A stretch of 64,000 bases of DNA from Anaerofustis stercorihominis (lineage in GTDB: Bacteria > Bacillota > Clostridia > Eubacteriales > Anaerofustaceae), in assembly GCF_005844425.1 (NCBI RefSeq), contig NZ_SPHL01000003.1:26860-90859 (forward strand), read 5' to 3'. Below, in pieces: positions 35,155-44,271 of this stretch. The notes beneath the pieces were generated by a model. That model ran no database searches. It was given only the letters and a program-made list of their open reading frames with translations, and was not told the origin of the DNA. Made by a program: the position numbers and the translations under genes. Numbering within the stretch: the stretch's first letter is position 1; each line of letters begins with the position of its first letter.

Positions 35155-35616
35155 ATGATTTATTATTTAATTGTAATTTTATGTATAATTATAGACCAAA
35201 TAAGTAAATATATTGTTATAAATAATTTAAAGCCGATTGGAAGCATACCTATAATAGAAAATGTTTTCCATCTTACTTACTGTGAAAATACCGGAGCCGC
35301 TTTTAGTATGTTTTCAAAAAACACAGCAGTGTTAACAGTAGTAAGTTTAGTATTTATTTTTCTAGTATTTTTCTTTTTATTAAAAAGCATCAAAAAGGGA
35401 AAAACATCAAAAATCATGTCTTTCGGTCTTGCTTTTATATTAGGAGGAGCAATTGGAAATTTCATAGATAGATTCTTCCATGGTTTTGTTACAGACTTCT
35501 TTGATTTTAGACTTATAAATTTTGCTATTTTTAATGTAGCAGATATATTTATTACAATCGGGGCAATACTATTTTGTATATATGTTATTTTTACAAAAGA
35601 CGAAAAAATATTTTAA
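35155..35616 (+). CDS. lspA: Lipoprotein signal peptidase (signal peptidase II)
   Basis: Aspartyl membrane protease that removes signal peptides from prolipoproteins. 153 residues with four membrane helices. Signature segments are IDQISKYIV, CENTGAAFSMF, then GGAIGNFIDRF and FNVADIFI, with the two catalytic Asp in the last two. AAGAGGTTG lies before the ATG. In Firmicutes lspA is often next to rluD; here it stands alone, ending at a terminator. Confidence 0.96.
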   Translation: MIYYLIVILCIIIDQISKYIVINNLKPIGSIPIIENVFHLTYCENTGAAFSMFSKNTAVLTVVSLVFIFLVFFFLLKSIKKGKTSKIMSFGLAFILGGAIGNFIDRFFHGFVTDFFDFRLINFAIFNVADIFITIGAILFCIYVIFTKDEKIF

Positions 35617-35648
35617 AAAGAATAGACAAAAGTTTATTCTTTTTATTT
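35615..35648 (+). terminator. Rho-independent terminator after lspA
   Basis: Ten-base stem AAAAAGAATA/TATTCTTTTT with a ten-base loop and a T-rich tail, directly at the lspA stop codon. Confidence 0.8.
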
Positions 35649-35659
35649 TAATAATAAAA

Positions 35660-35671
35660 GAACAAATGTTC
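35660..35671. promoter_or_regulatory. LexA (DinR) box upstream of uvrB
   Basis: GAAC-AAAT-GTTC, a perfect core of the Gram-positive SOS operator CGAACRNRYGTTYC, 71 bases before the uvrB start. A TTGTTA-like -35 box starts three bases after it, so LexA bound here would block the promoter. Confidence 0.88.
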
Positions 35672-35742
35672 ATTTTGTTATATACTTTATAAACACTATA
35701 TGATAAAATATGTTAATAAAATATTTTTAAAAAGGAGAAAAA

Positions 35743-37731
35743 ATGCCAAAATTTAAAGTACATTCACCTTTTGAACCTTCAGGAGGACAGCCTGAAGTAA
35801 TAGAAAAATTATCTAACAGCATATTAAACAACGAAAGAGATCAAACACTTCTTGGTGTTACAGGCTGCGGGAAAACTTATATTATGGCAAAAATAATAGA
35901 AAAAGTTCAACGTCCTGCTCTCATAATGGCACATAACAAAACATTAGCAGCTCAACTTGCAAATGAGTTTAGAAGTTTCTTTCCTGAAAATGCGGTAGAA
36001 TATTTTGTAAGCTACTACGATTATTATCAACCGGAAGCATATGTTCCCGGTAGAGATTTATATATAGCAAAAGACTCAAGCATAAACGATGATATAGATA
36101 AACTTCGTCACTCAGCAACATCTGCATTATTTGAAAGAGATGACGTAATAATCATTGCATCTGTAAGCTGTATATACGGACTTGGTAGCCCAATTGACTA
36201 TAAGGAAATGGTTTTATCATTAAGACCCGGAATGATAAAAGAACGAGATGATGTAATAAGAAAGTTAATTGATATACAATATACAAGAAATGATATTGAT
36301 TTTCACAGAGGAACTTTCAGAGTAAGAGGAGATAGCGTTGAAATATTCCCTGCAAACAGCAGTGAAGAAGCAATAAGAGTGGAATTTTTTGATGATGAAA
36401 TAGACAGAATCGTTGAAATAAACTCTATTACCGGAGAAATTTTAAGAAGTTTAAAACATGCTTTTATTTATCCTGCAAGCCACTATGTTACAAACGAAGA
36501 AAACATAAACAGGGCAATAAAATCAATAAGCGAAGAGTTAAAAATTAGAGCAAAAGAATTTGAAGATAATGGGAAATTATTGGAAGCACAAAGAATAAGG
36601 GAAAGAACCAATTATGATATTGAAATGTTAAGAGAAATTGGTTCTTGCAAAGGAATAGAAAACTATTCAAGACATATAAACAATCTTCCTGCGGGAGCAC
36701 CTCCTTATACTCTTTTAGACTACTTCCCTAAAAATTATGTAACTTTCATAGACGAATCCCATGTTACCGTCCCTCAAATAAGAGGAATGTATGCAGGAGA
36801 CAGAGCAAGAAAAATGAATCTTGTTGATTATGGATTCAGACTTCCTTCAGCTTTAGATAACAGACCTCTAAACTTTGAAGAATTTGAAGAAAGAATGAAT
36901 CAATTAGTCTATGTATCTGCAACCCCTAATGATTATGAAAAAGACTTATCAACAACAATAGCAGAATGTATTGTTCGTCCAACAGGTCTTATTGACCCTA
37001 AAATTACCGTTAAGGAAACAAAAGGGCAAATTGAAGATTTAATAGGAAGAATAAAAGAAAAAACTGCTAAAAAAGAAAAAGTTCTTGTAACAACTCTTAC
37101 AAAAAGAATGGCAGAAGATTTAACAACATATTTAAGTGAAGTGGGAATAAGAGTTGAGTATCTTCACTCTGATGTAGACACAATAGAAAGAATGAAGCTT
37201 ATTAAAGACTTAAGAGATGATGTTTTTGATGTTTTGGTAGGTATAAACCTTTTAAGAGAAGGACTTGATATACCGGAAGTATCCTTAGTTGCTATTTTAG
37301 ATGCCGATAAAGAAGGATTTTTAAGAAGTGAAACATCACTTATTCAAACAATAGGAAGAGCCGCAAGACATTTAGACGGCGAAGTTGTAATGTATGCAGA
37401 CACAATAACAGCTTCCATGGATAAAGCCATAAAAGAAACTCAAAGAAGAAGAAAAATACAAACAAAATATAACAAAGACCATAACATTACGCCTAAAGGA
37501 ATAGTAAAATCTACGGATAATGCTATGTCTGCACTGTCAATGGAAGATATCGAAGATAAAAAATCAGCTAAAATCCAAAAGAGAAATAAAAAAGACTTTA
37601 ACAAAGATATTGATGAAGAAATTGAACTTCTTACAAAACAAATGAAATTATATGCTAAAAATCTTGAATTTGAACTTGCTGCAAAAGTCAGAGATGAAAT
37701 TGAACAATTAAAAAAATTAAAAACAAAATAA
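35743..37731 (+). CDS. uvrB: Excinuclease ABC subunit UvrB
   Basis: DNA damage-recognition helicase of nucleotide excision repair, partner of UvrA and UvrC. 662 residues. Walker A is GVTGCGKTY; the damage-probing beta-hairpin region contains [22 protein letters not shown] is the Walker B region; then [20 protein letters not shown] and QTIGRAARH are helicase motifs. The C-terminal UVR helix pair ([20 protein letters not shown]) binds UvrC. A LexA box upstream implies SOS control. uvrA does not follow: a terminator lies right after the stop. Confidence 0.98.
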   Translation: MPKFKVHSPFEPSGGQPEVIEKLSNSILNNERDQTLLGVTGCGKTYIMAKIIEKVQRPALIMAHNKTLAAQLANEFRSFFPENAVEYFVSYYDYYQPEAYVPGRDLYIAKDSSINDDIDKLRHSATSALFERDDVIIIASVSCIYGLGSPIDYKEMVLSLRPGMIKERDDVIRKLIDIQYTRNDIDFHRGTFRVRGDSVEIFPANSSEEAIRVEFFDDEIDRIVEINSITGEILRSLKHAFIYPASHYVTNEENINRAIKSISEELKIRAKEFEDNGKLLEAQRIRERTNYDIEMLREIGSCKGIENYSRHINNLPAGAPPYTLLDYFPKNYVTFIDESHVTVPQIRGMYAGDRARKMNLVDYGFRLPSALDNRPLNFEEFEERMNQLVYVSATPNDYEKDLSTTIAECIVRPTGLIDPKITVKETKGQIEDLIGRIKEKTAKKEKVLVTTLTKRMAEDLTTYLSEVGIRVEYLHSDVDTIERMKLIKDLRDDVFDVLVGINLLREGLDIPEVSLVAILDADKEGFLRSETSLIQTIGRAARHLDGEVVMYADTITASMDKAIKETQRRRKIQTKYNKDHNITPKGIVKSTDNAMSALSMEDIEDKKSAKIQKRNKKDFNKDIDEEIELLTKQMKLYAKNLEFELAAKVRDEIEQLKKLKTK

Positions 37732-37752
37732 ACTCCATAAGGGAGTTTTTTT
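37730..37752 (+). terminator. Rho-independent terminator after uvrB
   Basis: Stem AACTCC/GGAGTT with a five-base loop, followed by seven T, at the uvrB stop codon. Confidence 0.83.
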
Positions 37753-37811
37753 GTTCTATTTTTTTATAAAGCCAATATATATTAATAAATAATATTTTTA
37801 GGAGAAAAACT

Positions 37812-38093
37812 ATGGACAACAAAAATATAACAGATCAAAGACTTGAATTATACAACAGAGGCAATTTAAAAATAAATGATTGTCTTGATGTTCATAACTT
37901 TAATGACGAAACGGTGGTTCTTGAAACATCTCTTGGAATTCTTACCATAAACGGAGAAGAATTAAAAATTGAAAAACTAAATTTAGAAGAAGGAGAAATT
38001 GCATTAAACGGAAATATATATGCTCTAAATTATGATGATGACATAACATTTATGGAAAAATCCTCAGGATTATTTTCCAAGATATTCAAATAA
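37812..38093 (+). CDS. yabP: Sporulation protein YabP
   Basis: Small mother-cell sporulation protein; in Bacillus yabP and yabQ are adjacent, and yabQ is required for cortex formation. 93 residues. The beta-rich core with RGNLKINDCLDVHNFNDETV, LETSLGILTINGEELKIEKL and the short C-terminal GLFSKIFK are typical of YabP. AGGAGAAA precedes the ATG. Its last base is shared with the yabQ start codon, so the two are translationally coupled. Confidence 0.92.
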   Translation: MDNKNITDQRLELYNRGNLKINDCLDVHNFNDETVVLETSLGILTINGEELKIEKLNLEEGEIALNGNIYALNYDDDITFMEKSSGLFSKIFK

Positions 38094-38668
38094 TGACTGA
38101 TACTATTTATTCTCAATACCTTATCCTTTTTGAAACCTTTTACGGAGGTTTTATTTTAGGAATCATGTATCACACAATAACTATAATAGTTTATGCCATA
38201 ACAAAAAAAATAAATTTATCGGATTTATGTTTTTGCCTTGTAGGAGCAGTATTTACCATTGACTTATTCTTTAAAACCACATATTTTGAATTACGATATT
38301 ATAGTATTGTAAGTTTTATTATGGGATTTGTAGCTTATTACTTTATAATATCCCCTATTTATAAAAAACTTTTATTTTTTATTACTTCAAAAATAGGACG
38401 TACAAACAAAAAAATAAAAAGAAAAATAAACATGAAAAAAAATAGAATAAAAAATAAATACAAAGGTCCAATAATAAAAATTAAAACTTTATTAAAACAT
38501 ATTTTATCTATTCCATTAAAAATAAAAATAAGTTATAATACATTCAGAATATATAAAAAAGAAGGAATAGGTATTAATGAGAAGAGAAAATTATTCTTTA
38601 CAAAATACCAACAACAGCATAGACGCAAAAAGAAGAATAGTAAAAAGAAAAAAAAGACGTGCGGGTAA
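38093..38668 (+). CDS. yabQ: Spore cortex biosynthesis protein YabQ
   Basis: Membrane protein of the outer forespore membrane needed for spore cortex synthesis. 191 residues with three or four membrane helices in the first ~100 residues (LFETFYGGFILGIMYHTI and on). The C-terminal half is strongly basic (many Lys) and ends KKKNSKKKKKTCG. This tail overlaps the next gene by 92 bases in another frame, which may be why it is so Lys/Arg-rich. The ATG overlaps the yabP stop. Order yabP-yabQ-divIC is conserved in spore formers. Confidence 0.88.
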   Translation: MTDTIYSQYLILFETFYGGFILGIMYHTITIIVYAITKKINLSDLCFCLVGAVFTIDLFFKTTYFELRYYSIVSFIMGFVAYYFIISPIYKKLLFFITSKIGRTNKKIKRKINMKKNRIKNKYKGPIIKIKTLLKHILSIPLKIKISYNTFRIYKKEGIGINEKRKLFFTKYQQQHRRKKKNSKKKKKTCG

Positions 38669-38948
38669 GAAAAAAAGAGTTATAACTTTAATTCTAATTG
38701 TTACCTTTGTTCTTTTTGCGGGCAGAATGCTTACGCTTGAGTATAAATATTATACTTTAAACAAAACAAAAGAAGAACTTTCTCAACAAATAGAAGAAGA
38801 AAATTTAAAGTCAAAAGAATTAAGTGAAGAACTTGAGAATTCAAACAGCAAATCATATATAGAATACCTTGCAAAAAAATATTTGGGACTTATATATCCC
38901 GATGAAAAAGTATACGTAACAAACGAAGGGGACAATAAAAGTGAGTAG
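38577..38948 (+). CDS. divIC: Septum formation initiator DivIC
   Basis: Bitopic division protein related to FtsB/FtsL, 123 residues. A basic cytoplasmic N-terminus (RRIVKRKKRRAGKKKR), one membrane helix (ITLILIVTFVLFAG, about 36-50) and a coiled coil (KTKEELSQQIEEENLKSKEL) precede the conserved end YLAKKYLGLIYPDEKVY. The start ATG lies 92 bases inside yabQ, with GGAATAGG upstream. A later start would remove the basic anchor, so the overlap seems real. It ends inside the beginning of tatD. Confidence 0.9.
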   Translation: MRRENYSLQNTNNSIDAKRRIVKRKKRRAGKKKRVITLILIVTFVLFAGRMLTLEYKYYTLNKTKEELSQQIEEENLKSKELSEELENSNSKSYIEYLAKKYLGLIYPDEKVYVTNEGDNKSE

Positions 38949-39717
38949 TTTTTTATTTGACACACATGCACATCTTAACGATGAAGCTTTTGATAAAGAC
39001 TTAACAGATGTAATAAAAAAATTACAAAATGAAAATATGGATGGGGTTGTGAATGTCGGTTATGATCTTGAATCGTCAGTAAAAGCCATTGAGCTTAGTA
39101 AACAATACGATTTTTTCTATGCATCGGTAGGGCTTCACCCTCATGACAGCAAAGACTATAACGAAATTCTTGAAAATGAATTTATTAAGCTTATAAAAGA
39201 AAATGAAAAAGTAGTTGCTTATGGAGAAATAGGACTTGATTATTATTATGACAATTCTCCAAGAGATATTCAAAAAGAAGTATTTATAAAACAAATCAAA
39301 GCTGCAAATAAATTAAATAAACCTATCATAGTACATTCGAGAGACGCCGTAAAAGATACATATGATATTTTAAAAGAATATTTAGGTAATAATACAGGAA
39401 TCATTCATTCTTGTTCGGCTTCTGCGGAAATGGTAAAAGAATATTTAAAACTTGGGCTTTATATATCTTTTTCCGGAAGCGTTACATTTAAAAATGCTGA
39501 AAATGTAAGAAATGCGGCAAGAGCTGTGCCTTTAAACAGACTTCTTATTGAAACAGACTGTCCTTATCTTACTCCGGTACCTCATAGGGGAAAAAGAAAC
39601 GACCCTTCCTATGTAAAACACACTGCAAAACAACTTGCAGAGATTAATGACGTAAGTTATGAAGAATTAGTTGAAATTACAAATAATAATGCAAAAGAAT
39701 TATTTAGAATAAAATAA
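38941..39717 (+). CDS. TatD-family metal-dependent deoxyribonuclease
   Basis: Amidohydrolase-fold hydrolase, 258 residues, related to TatD nucleases. Metal ligands are seen in DTHAHLND, GEIGLDYYY (Glu), IVHSRDA, IHSCSA and ETDCPYLTP. The start is GTG, overlapping the last eight bases of divIC, with GGGG-type purines upstream. In most Firmicutes this gene (yabD) is next to metG and rnmV; here it ends a sporulation/division operon. Confidence 0.93.
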   Translation: MSSFLFDTHAHLNDEAFDKDLTDVIKKLQNENMDGVVNVGYDLESSVKAIELSKQYDFFYASVGLHPHDSKDYNEILENEFIKLIKENEKVVAYGEIGLDYYYDNSPRDIQKEVFIKQIKAANKLNKPIIVHSRDAVKDTYDILKEYLGNNTGIIHSCSASAEMVKEYLKLGLYISFSGSVTFKNAENVRNAARAVPLNRLLIETDCPYLTPVPHRGKRNDPSYVKHTAKQLAEINDVSYEELVEITNNNAKELFRIK

Positions 39718-39745
39718 AAAAGGAATGTTTTACATTCCTTTTTTT
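39716..39745. terminator. Bidirectional terminator between tatD and the first HAD gene
   Basis: Twelve-base stem AAAAAAGGAATG/CATTCCTTTTTT with a five-base loop that contains the stop codon of the minus-strand gene; A and T runs on both sides. Confidence 0.88.
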
Positions 39746-40386
39746 AATACGATATCACATATTTCCATAGGAGAAGAAACTATATAGTCAGGTTTATATT
39801 TTTCAAGTTCAGCCCTTGAACCATATCCGTAAGTAAGACCAATGGTACTTAGTCCATTTTCTTTACCTCCCTCAATATCATTGTATCTGTCTCCTACCAT
39901 ACATACCCTGCTTATATCATTTACTTTCATTTCCATCATTGCCATTTTGATAAATTCACCTTTTGTTCCTCTATTTTCATCCCAGTTATTTCCAACAACA
40001 ACATCAAAATATTTTATAAGATCAAAATATTTTAACTGAGAAACAGAAGCCTCTTCAGGTTTATTTGTAGCTATAGCAAGTTTTACATTATAATCCTTTA
40101 AAGTTTTTAACATTTCAGGAATTCCTTCATATACACTGCATTCATAAATACCTTTTTCCATAAGTCTTTTTCTATGAAGTTTCATAGCTTCAATTCCATC
40201 TTCTTTACTTAAACCGTAAACTTTTACTATCGTCTCAGATAAAAGAGGACCTAAATGATTTTTTATATTGCCAATGCTTTCTTCTATGCCATAAGCCTTA
40301 AGTGCTGATTGAAATGACCTGCAAAGACCTTCATGTGAATCCAAAATAGTTCCATCCAAATCAAATATCAGATATTTAAATTTCAT
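39730..40386 (-). CDS. HAD-family phosphatase (paralogue 1 of 3)
   Basis: Haloacid dehalogenase-type hydrolase, 218 residues, phosphoglycolate phosphatase/5'-nucleotidase-like. Motif I is FDLDGTILDS with the nucleophile Asp, motif II is IATNKPEEAS, motif III Lys lies in GTKGEFIKMA, and motif IV is MVGDRYNDIEGG. The cap domain begins EGLCRSFQSALKAYG. It is the most divergent of three tandem paralogues and the last in the series, with a slightly longer C-terminus. Natural substrate unknown. Confidence 0.88.
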   Translation of the reverse strand: MKFKYLIFDLDGTILDSHEGLCRSFQSALKAYGIEESIGNIKNHLGPLLSETIVKVYGLSKEDGIEAMKLHRKRLMEKGIYECSVYEGIPEMLKTLKDYNVKLAIATNKPEEASVSQLKYFDLIKYFDVVVGNNWDENRGTKGEFIKMAMMEMKVNDISRVCMVGDRYNDIEGGKENGLSTIGLTYGYGSRAELEKYKPDYIVSSPMEICDIVLKKGM

Positions 40387-40402
40387 ATTATCATATATTT
40401 TA

Positions 40403-41050
40403 TTAATTTAATACAATATCAGCAATATCAGAAGGTTTTTTTGCAATATGAGTAGGTTTGCAATTAACAATTTCTTCTTCAGAGCCATATCCGTAAGTTA
40501 CACCAATTGTATCAAGTCCATTTTCAACACCACCTTCAAGGTCGTTGTATCTGTCCCCTACCATGCAAACTTCACTTTTATCCTCTACACCCATATGGTC
40601 CATAGCCATTCTTATAAAATCGCCTTTTGAACCTCTGGTTTGAGTCCAGTTATTACCAACAATAATATCAAAATATTTTGCAAGTTTTAAATGTTCTAAT
40701 TGTAAAACAGATGCTTCTTCAGGTTTATTAGTAGCAATTGCCATTTTTACGCCATTATCATACAAAGTCTTTAACATTTCAGGAATTTCATCATATATTT
40801 TACATTCATAAATACCTTTTTCCTTAAGTCTCTTCATATGTATTTTCATTGCAGCTGCACCGTCTTCTTCACTAAAACCATACTTTGTTATGATTGTTCT
40901 TGAAAGTGGAGGACCTAAAAGTTTTTTAATATTATCAACGCTTTCTTCAACTCCGTATGCTTTAAGTGCTTTTTGGAAACACTTACAAATACCTTCATGT
41001 GAATCTAAAATTGTTCCGTCTAAATCGAATACTACATATTTATATCTCAT
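40403..41050 (-). CDS. HAD-family phosphatase (paralogue 2 of 3)
   Basis: 215-residue HAD hydrolase with the four motifs FDLDGTILDS, IATNKPEEAS, GSKGDFIRMA and MVGDRYNDLEGG. Very similar to the upstream copy over its whole length: KKLLGPPLS, KYGFSEEDG, ENGLDTIGVTYGYGS and an end in DIVLN are shared. The gap to the next copy is 16 bases and to the previous one 23 bases, so the three are probably one transcript. Substrate unknown. Confidence 0.88.
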   Translation of the reverse strand: MRYKYVVFDLDGTILDSHEGICKCFQKALKAYGVEESVDNIKKLLGPPLSRTIITKYGFSEEDGAAAMKIHMKRLKEKGIYECKIYDEIPEMLKTLYDNGVKMAIATNKPEEASVLQLEHLKLAKYFDIIVGNNWTQTRGSKGDFIRMAMDHMGVEDKSEVCMVGDRYNDLEGGVENGLDTIGVTYGYGSEEEIVNCKPTHIAKKPSDIADIVLN

Positions 41051-41073
41051 TTTATTACCTCATTTAATGTTTA

Positions 41074-41721
41074 TTAGTTTAATACAATATCTGCTATTTC
41101 AAGAGGTGTGTTTGCAATGTAAGTAGGTTTACAATTTTCTATTTCCTCTTTTGAACCATATCCATAAGTTACACCAATTGTGTCAAGTCCATTTTCAACG
41201 CCGCCTTCAAGGTCATTGTATCTGTCTCCTACCATAACAGCTTCTTTTTTATCCTTAACGCCAATAGCGTCCATAGCCATTTTTATAAATTCTGCTTTTG
41301 TTCCTCTTGTTTGTTCTTCATTATTACCAACTATAAAATCAAAATAATCTTTTAGTTTTAAATGTTCAAGTTGTTTTATTGAAATTTCTTCAGGTTTATT
41401 TGTAGCAATGGCTATTTTAATGCCGTTTTCTTTTAGCTTATCAAGCATTTCAAACATTCCATCATAATACTGAGCATCGTAAATACCTTTTGTTTTAAGA
41501 TAATTCATATGAAGTTTCATTGCTGCTTTTCCGTCTTCTTCGCTAAAACCGTATTTTGTTATAATTGTTTTAGATAAAGGAGGACCTAAAAGTTTCTTTA
41601 TATTTTCCAAACTTTCTTCTACTCCGTATGCTTTAAGTGCACCTTGGAACCCCTTACAACTGCCAAGTTGTGAATCTACGATTGTTCCGTCAAGATCAAA
41701 TATTACGTATTTGTATCCCAT
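41074..41721 (-). CDS. HAD-family phosphatase (paralogue 3 of 3)
   Basis: First of three tandem HAD genes on the minus strand, 215 residues. Motifs: FDLDGTIVDS, IATNKPEEIS, GTKAEFIKMA and MVGDRYNDLEGG. The cap-domain part differs most from the other copies (QLGSCKGFQGALKAYG), consistent with substrate divergence after duplication. It lies 16 bases after the CtpA-type protease gene and may be cotranscribed with it. Confidence 0.88.
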   Translation of the reverse strand: MGYKYVIFDLDGTIVDSQLGSCKGFQGALKAYGVEESLENIKKLLGPPLSKTIITKYGFSEEDGKAAMKLHMNYLKTKGIYDAQYYDGMFEMLDKLKENGIKIAIATNKPEEISIKQLEHLKLKDYFDFIVGNNEEQTRGTKAEFIKMAMDAIGVKDKKEAVMVGDRYNDLEGGVENGLDTIGVTYGYGSKEEIENCKPTYIANTPLEIADIVLN

Positions 41722-41737
41722 ATTACTTCTCCTTTTA

Positions 41738-42952
41738 TTATTTTATTTGTTGTTTTAAATATGATAACGCTTTTTGTAACTGATTATCTTCGTCAAGCGT
41801 TAATTTACTTATTGCTTTGTCGCTATTAGCTTTAACTGTAACGTAAGGTGTGATACCTTTTTTATGAATTTGATGTCCTTTTGGGCTTAAATATTCGTCT
41901 ATTGTTACTGTAATTCCAGAACCGTCATTAAGAGGTTTTACTTCTTGGATAATTCCTTTTCCATAAGATTTTTCACCTATAATCGTAGCCATTTCATTAT
42001 CCTGTAAAGAACAAGATAATATTTCTGAAGCAGATGCAGAATTTCCGTTTACTAAAACTACAACAGGAACTTTTGCATATTCGTCAGTAGTATCCTTTTC
42101 CGTTTGAGTTTCCCCAGATTTATTTGTCGTAGATATAATTGTCATATCTTTTTTAAGTAAAATATTAGCTATATCAGTAGCTTCATTTACAAGGCCCCCC
42201 GGGTTATCCCTTAAATCAATAATAAGACCTTTCATATTTTCACTTGTAAATTTGTCATAATAAGTTCTAAAGTCCTTTGCAACATCACTTGAGAATTCGC
42301 TGATTCTAATATATCCCATATTATCAATCATTTTTCCGCTAACGTATGTTGCTTTAACTTTATCTCTTGTTATTGTCATTTTTACTTCTTTATTATTTCT
42401 TAAAACAACAACATCTACTTTTGTTCCCTTTTTCCCTCTTAGTTTGTTTGAGGCTTCTGATACACTTACGTTTGATGAATCAAAGTCATCAATTTTTATA
42501 ATAATATCTCCGGCTTTCATTCCGGCTTCTTCGGCAGGAGAACCTTGGAATACGGAATCAACCAAGACTGCACCGTCTTCATTGTTCATTATTTGTACCC
42601 CGATACCGTAAAACTCACTATCAAGCTCCGAAGTATATTCTTCAAACTCTTCTTCAGTATAATAATTTGTATACAAGTCTCCTGTACCCTTTGCAAGACC
42701 TTTAAATGCATAATCCCATAAATCTTGTTCGTCTAATTCTTTATAATAATCTTCCTGTATTAATTCTTCCAGTGCAATCAACTTTGTGATATTTTTTGCA
42801 CTTTTAGAACTTGGAGTGTTTATAAGCACTTTATTACCAATTGCCATATTACATGATGCCGTTACAAGAAATGTTAGAAGGTTTGTTATAATAAGCAAAC
42901 TCATAACAACGGCTATTACAATAATTTTACCTTTATTTTTTTTGTTTTCCAT
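41738..42952 (-). CDS. S41-family C-terminal processing protease (CtpA/CtpB type)
   Basis: Extracytoplasmic serine protease, 404 residues. An N-terminal membrane anchor (IIVIAVVMSLLIITNLLTFL) is followed by a helical region, a PDZ domain (about 105-190, GIGVQIMNNEDGAVLVDSVF onward) and the tail-protease core with the catalytic serine in GNSASASEIL and lysine in EKSYGKGIIQ. In Bacillus the relative CtpB activates SigK processing by cleaving SpoIVFA, of interest because sigK lies in this window, but other S41 proteases have different roles. The ctp name is therefore left open. Confidence 0.92.
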   Translation of the reverse strand: MENKKNKGKIIVIAVVMSLLIITNLLTFLVTASCNMAIGNKVLINTPSSKSAKNITKLIALEELIQEDYYKELDEQDLWDYAFKGLAKGTGDLYTNYYTEEEFEEYTSELDSEFYGIGVQIMNNEDGAVLVDSVFQGSPAEEAGMKAGDIIIKIDDFDSSNVSVSEASNKLRGKKGTKVDVVVLRNNKEVKMTITRDKVKATYVSGKMIDNMGYIRISEFSSDVAKDFRTYYDKFTSENMKGLIIDLRDNPGGLVNEATDIANILLKKDMTIISTTNKSGETQTEKDTTDEYAKVPVVVLVNGNSASASEILSCSLQDNEMATIIGEKSYGKGIIQEVKPLNDGSGITVTIDEYLSPKGHQIHKKGITPYVTVKANSDKAISKLTLDEDNQLQKALSYLKQQIK

Positions 42953-43136
42953 ATTTACTTTCCTTTATGTCTATTTAACTACTATATTATATGTCATCAC
43001 TTTTTTAATATCAACATTTAAAAATAAAAACCTGATTTTTAATTTTTGAAATATACAATAATCATTTTATCACTTTAAAAATTTATTTTTTTCTGATACA
43101 CTTTATTTTGATAATTTATAAAAAAGGAAATTTCAA

Positions 43137-44270
43137 ATGGATAAATTAAATATAGTTGCTACATGCACTTTTGGGCTTGAAAGAGCATTAAAAAGAGAAA
43201 TTATAGATTTAGGATATGATATAGATAAAGTTGAAGATGGGAAAATATATTTTAAAGGAAACCGCAATGACATGATGAAAGCAAATCTTCATCTTAGATG
43301 TGCCGACAGAGTTCTTATTTTCCTTACAAGCTTTGATGCTTTTTCTTTTGATGAACTTTTTGACAAAACAAAAGATTACCCTTGGGAAAACATTTTTGAT
43401 AAAAATGCAGGATTTAATCCTACAAAAATAACAACGGTAAAATCAAAACTTTATTCAAAAAGAGACATACAAAAAATAATAAAAAAAGCAATAGTAGAAA
43501 GACTGAAAAATAAATATCATACAAAAAGACTAAGCGAAGAAGGAGCATATTATCAAATAATCGTAAACATAAAAAAAGATAAAGTAAGTTTATTTTTAAA
43601 TACTTCCGGAGAAGGTCTTCATAAAAGAGGATACAGAGAAAACGCACTAAAAGCTCCTTTAAAAGAAACATTGGCAAGCGGAATAATAGAACTAAGCGGA
43701 TATAGAGGAGACCGACCATTTAGCGATATAATGTGCGGAAGCGGAACAATAATAATAGAAGCAGCAATGAAAGCAAAAAACATTGCTCCGGGACTTAACA
43801 GACATTTTGCCTTTGAAAACTGGAAAGACTTTAATAAAAAAGAATTTGATCTAATTAAATTACAGGCAAAAGAAAATATTGTACCTGCTCCTATAAGGCT
43901 ACTTGGGAACGACATAGATTACAAAGCAATAAAAGTAGCAAATGAAAATGCAAAAAAAGCAGGTGTTGATGATGCCGTGGCATTTCAAAAAATGGATATG
44001 AGAGAATTCAGATCAAAGAAGAAAAACGGAACAATGATTGTAAATCCTCCTTATGCCGAAAGAATCGGAGAAGAAAAAGAAGTAATAAAATTATATAAAG
44101 ATTTTGGCAAAGTATATGAAAACTTGGAAGATTGGAAATTATTTGTACTTTGCGCACATCCTCTTTTCCAAAAGCACTTTGGGAAAAAAGCGGATAAAAA
44201 CAGAAAACTGTTTAACGGCAACATGCTTTGTTACCTATATCAATATTATCCAAATAAAGGAAATAAGTAA
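43137..44270 (+). CDS. THUMP-domain class I SAM-dependent rRNA methyltransferase (YpsC/RlmL type)
   Basis: RNA N2-guanine methyltransferase, 377 residues. A THUMP RNA-binding region occupies about 40-160, with LNTSGEGLHKRGYR following. The Rossmann methyltransferase domain has SDIMCGSGTIIIEAAM as the SAM motif and the catalytic NPPYAERIG, typical of N6-A or N2-G methylation. It corresponds to Bacillus YpsC and the N-terminal half of E. coli RlmL, which modify 23S rRNA; the exact base here is inferred. Ends two bases before the prmC start. Confidence 0.92.
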   Translation: MDKLNIVATCTFGLERALKREIIDLGYDIDKVEDGKIYFKGNRNDMMKANLHLRCADRVLIFLTSFDAFSFDELFDKTKDYPWENIFDKNAGFNPTKITTVKSKLYSKRDIQKIIKKAIVERLKNKYHTKRLSEEGAYYQIIVNIKKDKVSLFLNTSGEGLHKRGYRENALKAPLKETLASGIIELSGYRGDRPFSDIMCGSGTIIIEAAMKAKNIAPGLNRHFAFENWKDFNKKEFDLIKLQAKENIVPAPIRLLGNDIDYKAIKVANENAKKAGVDDAVAFQKMDMREFRSKKKNGTMIVNPPYAERIGEEKEVIKLYKDFGKVYENLEDWKLFVLCAHPLFQKHFGKKADKNRKLFNGNMLCYLYQYYPNKGNK

Positions 44271-44271
44271 A

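Noticed and set aside
44104..44271. N-terminal extension of prmC
   Set aside because: The extra 56 codons overlap the preceding methyltransferase in another frame and the ATG at 44272 has a good ribosome-binding site.
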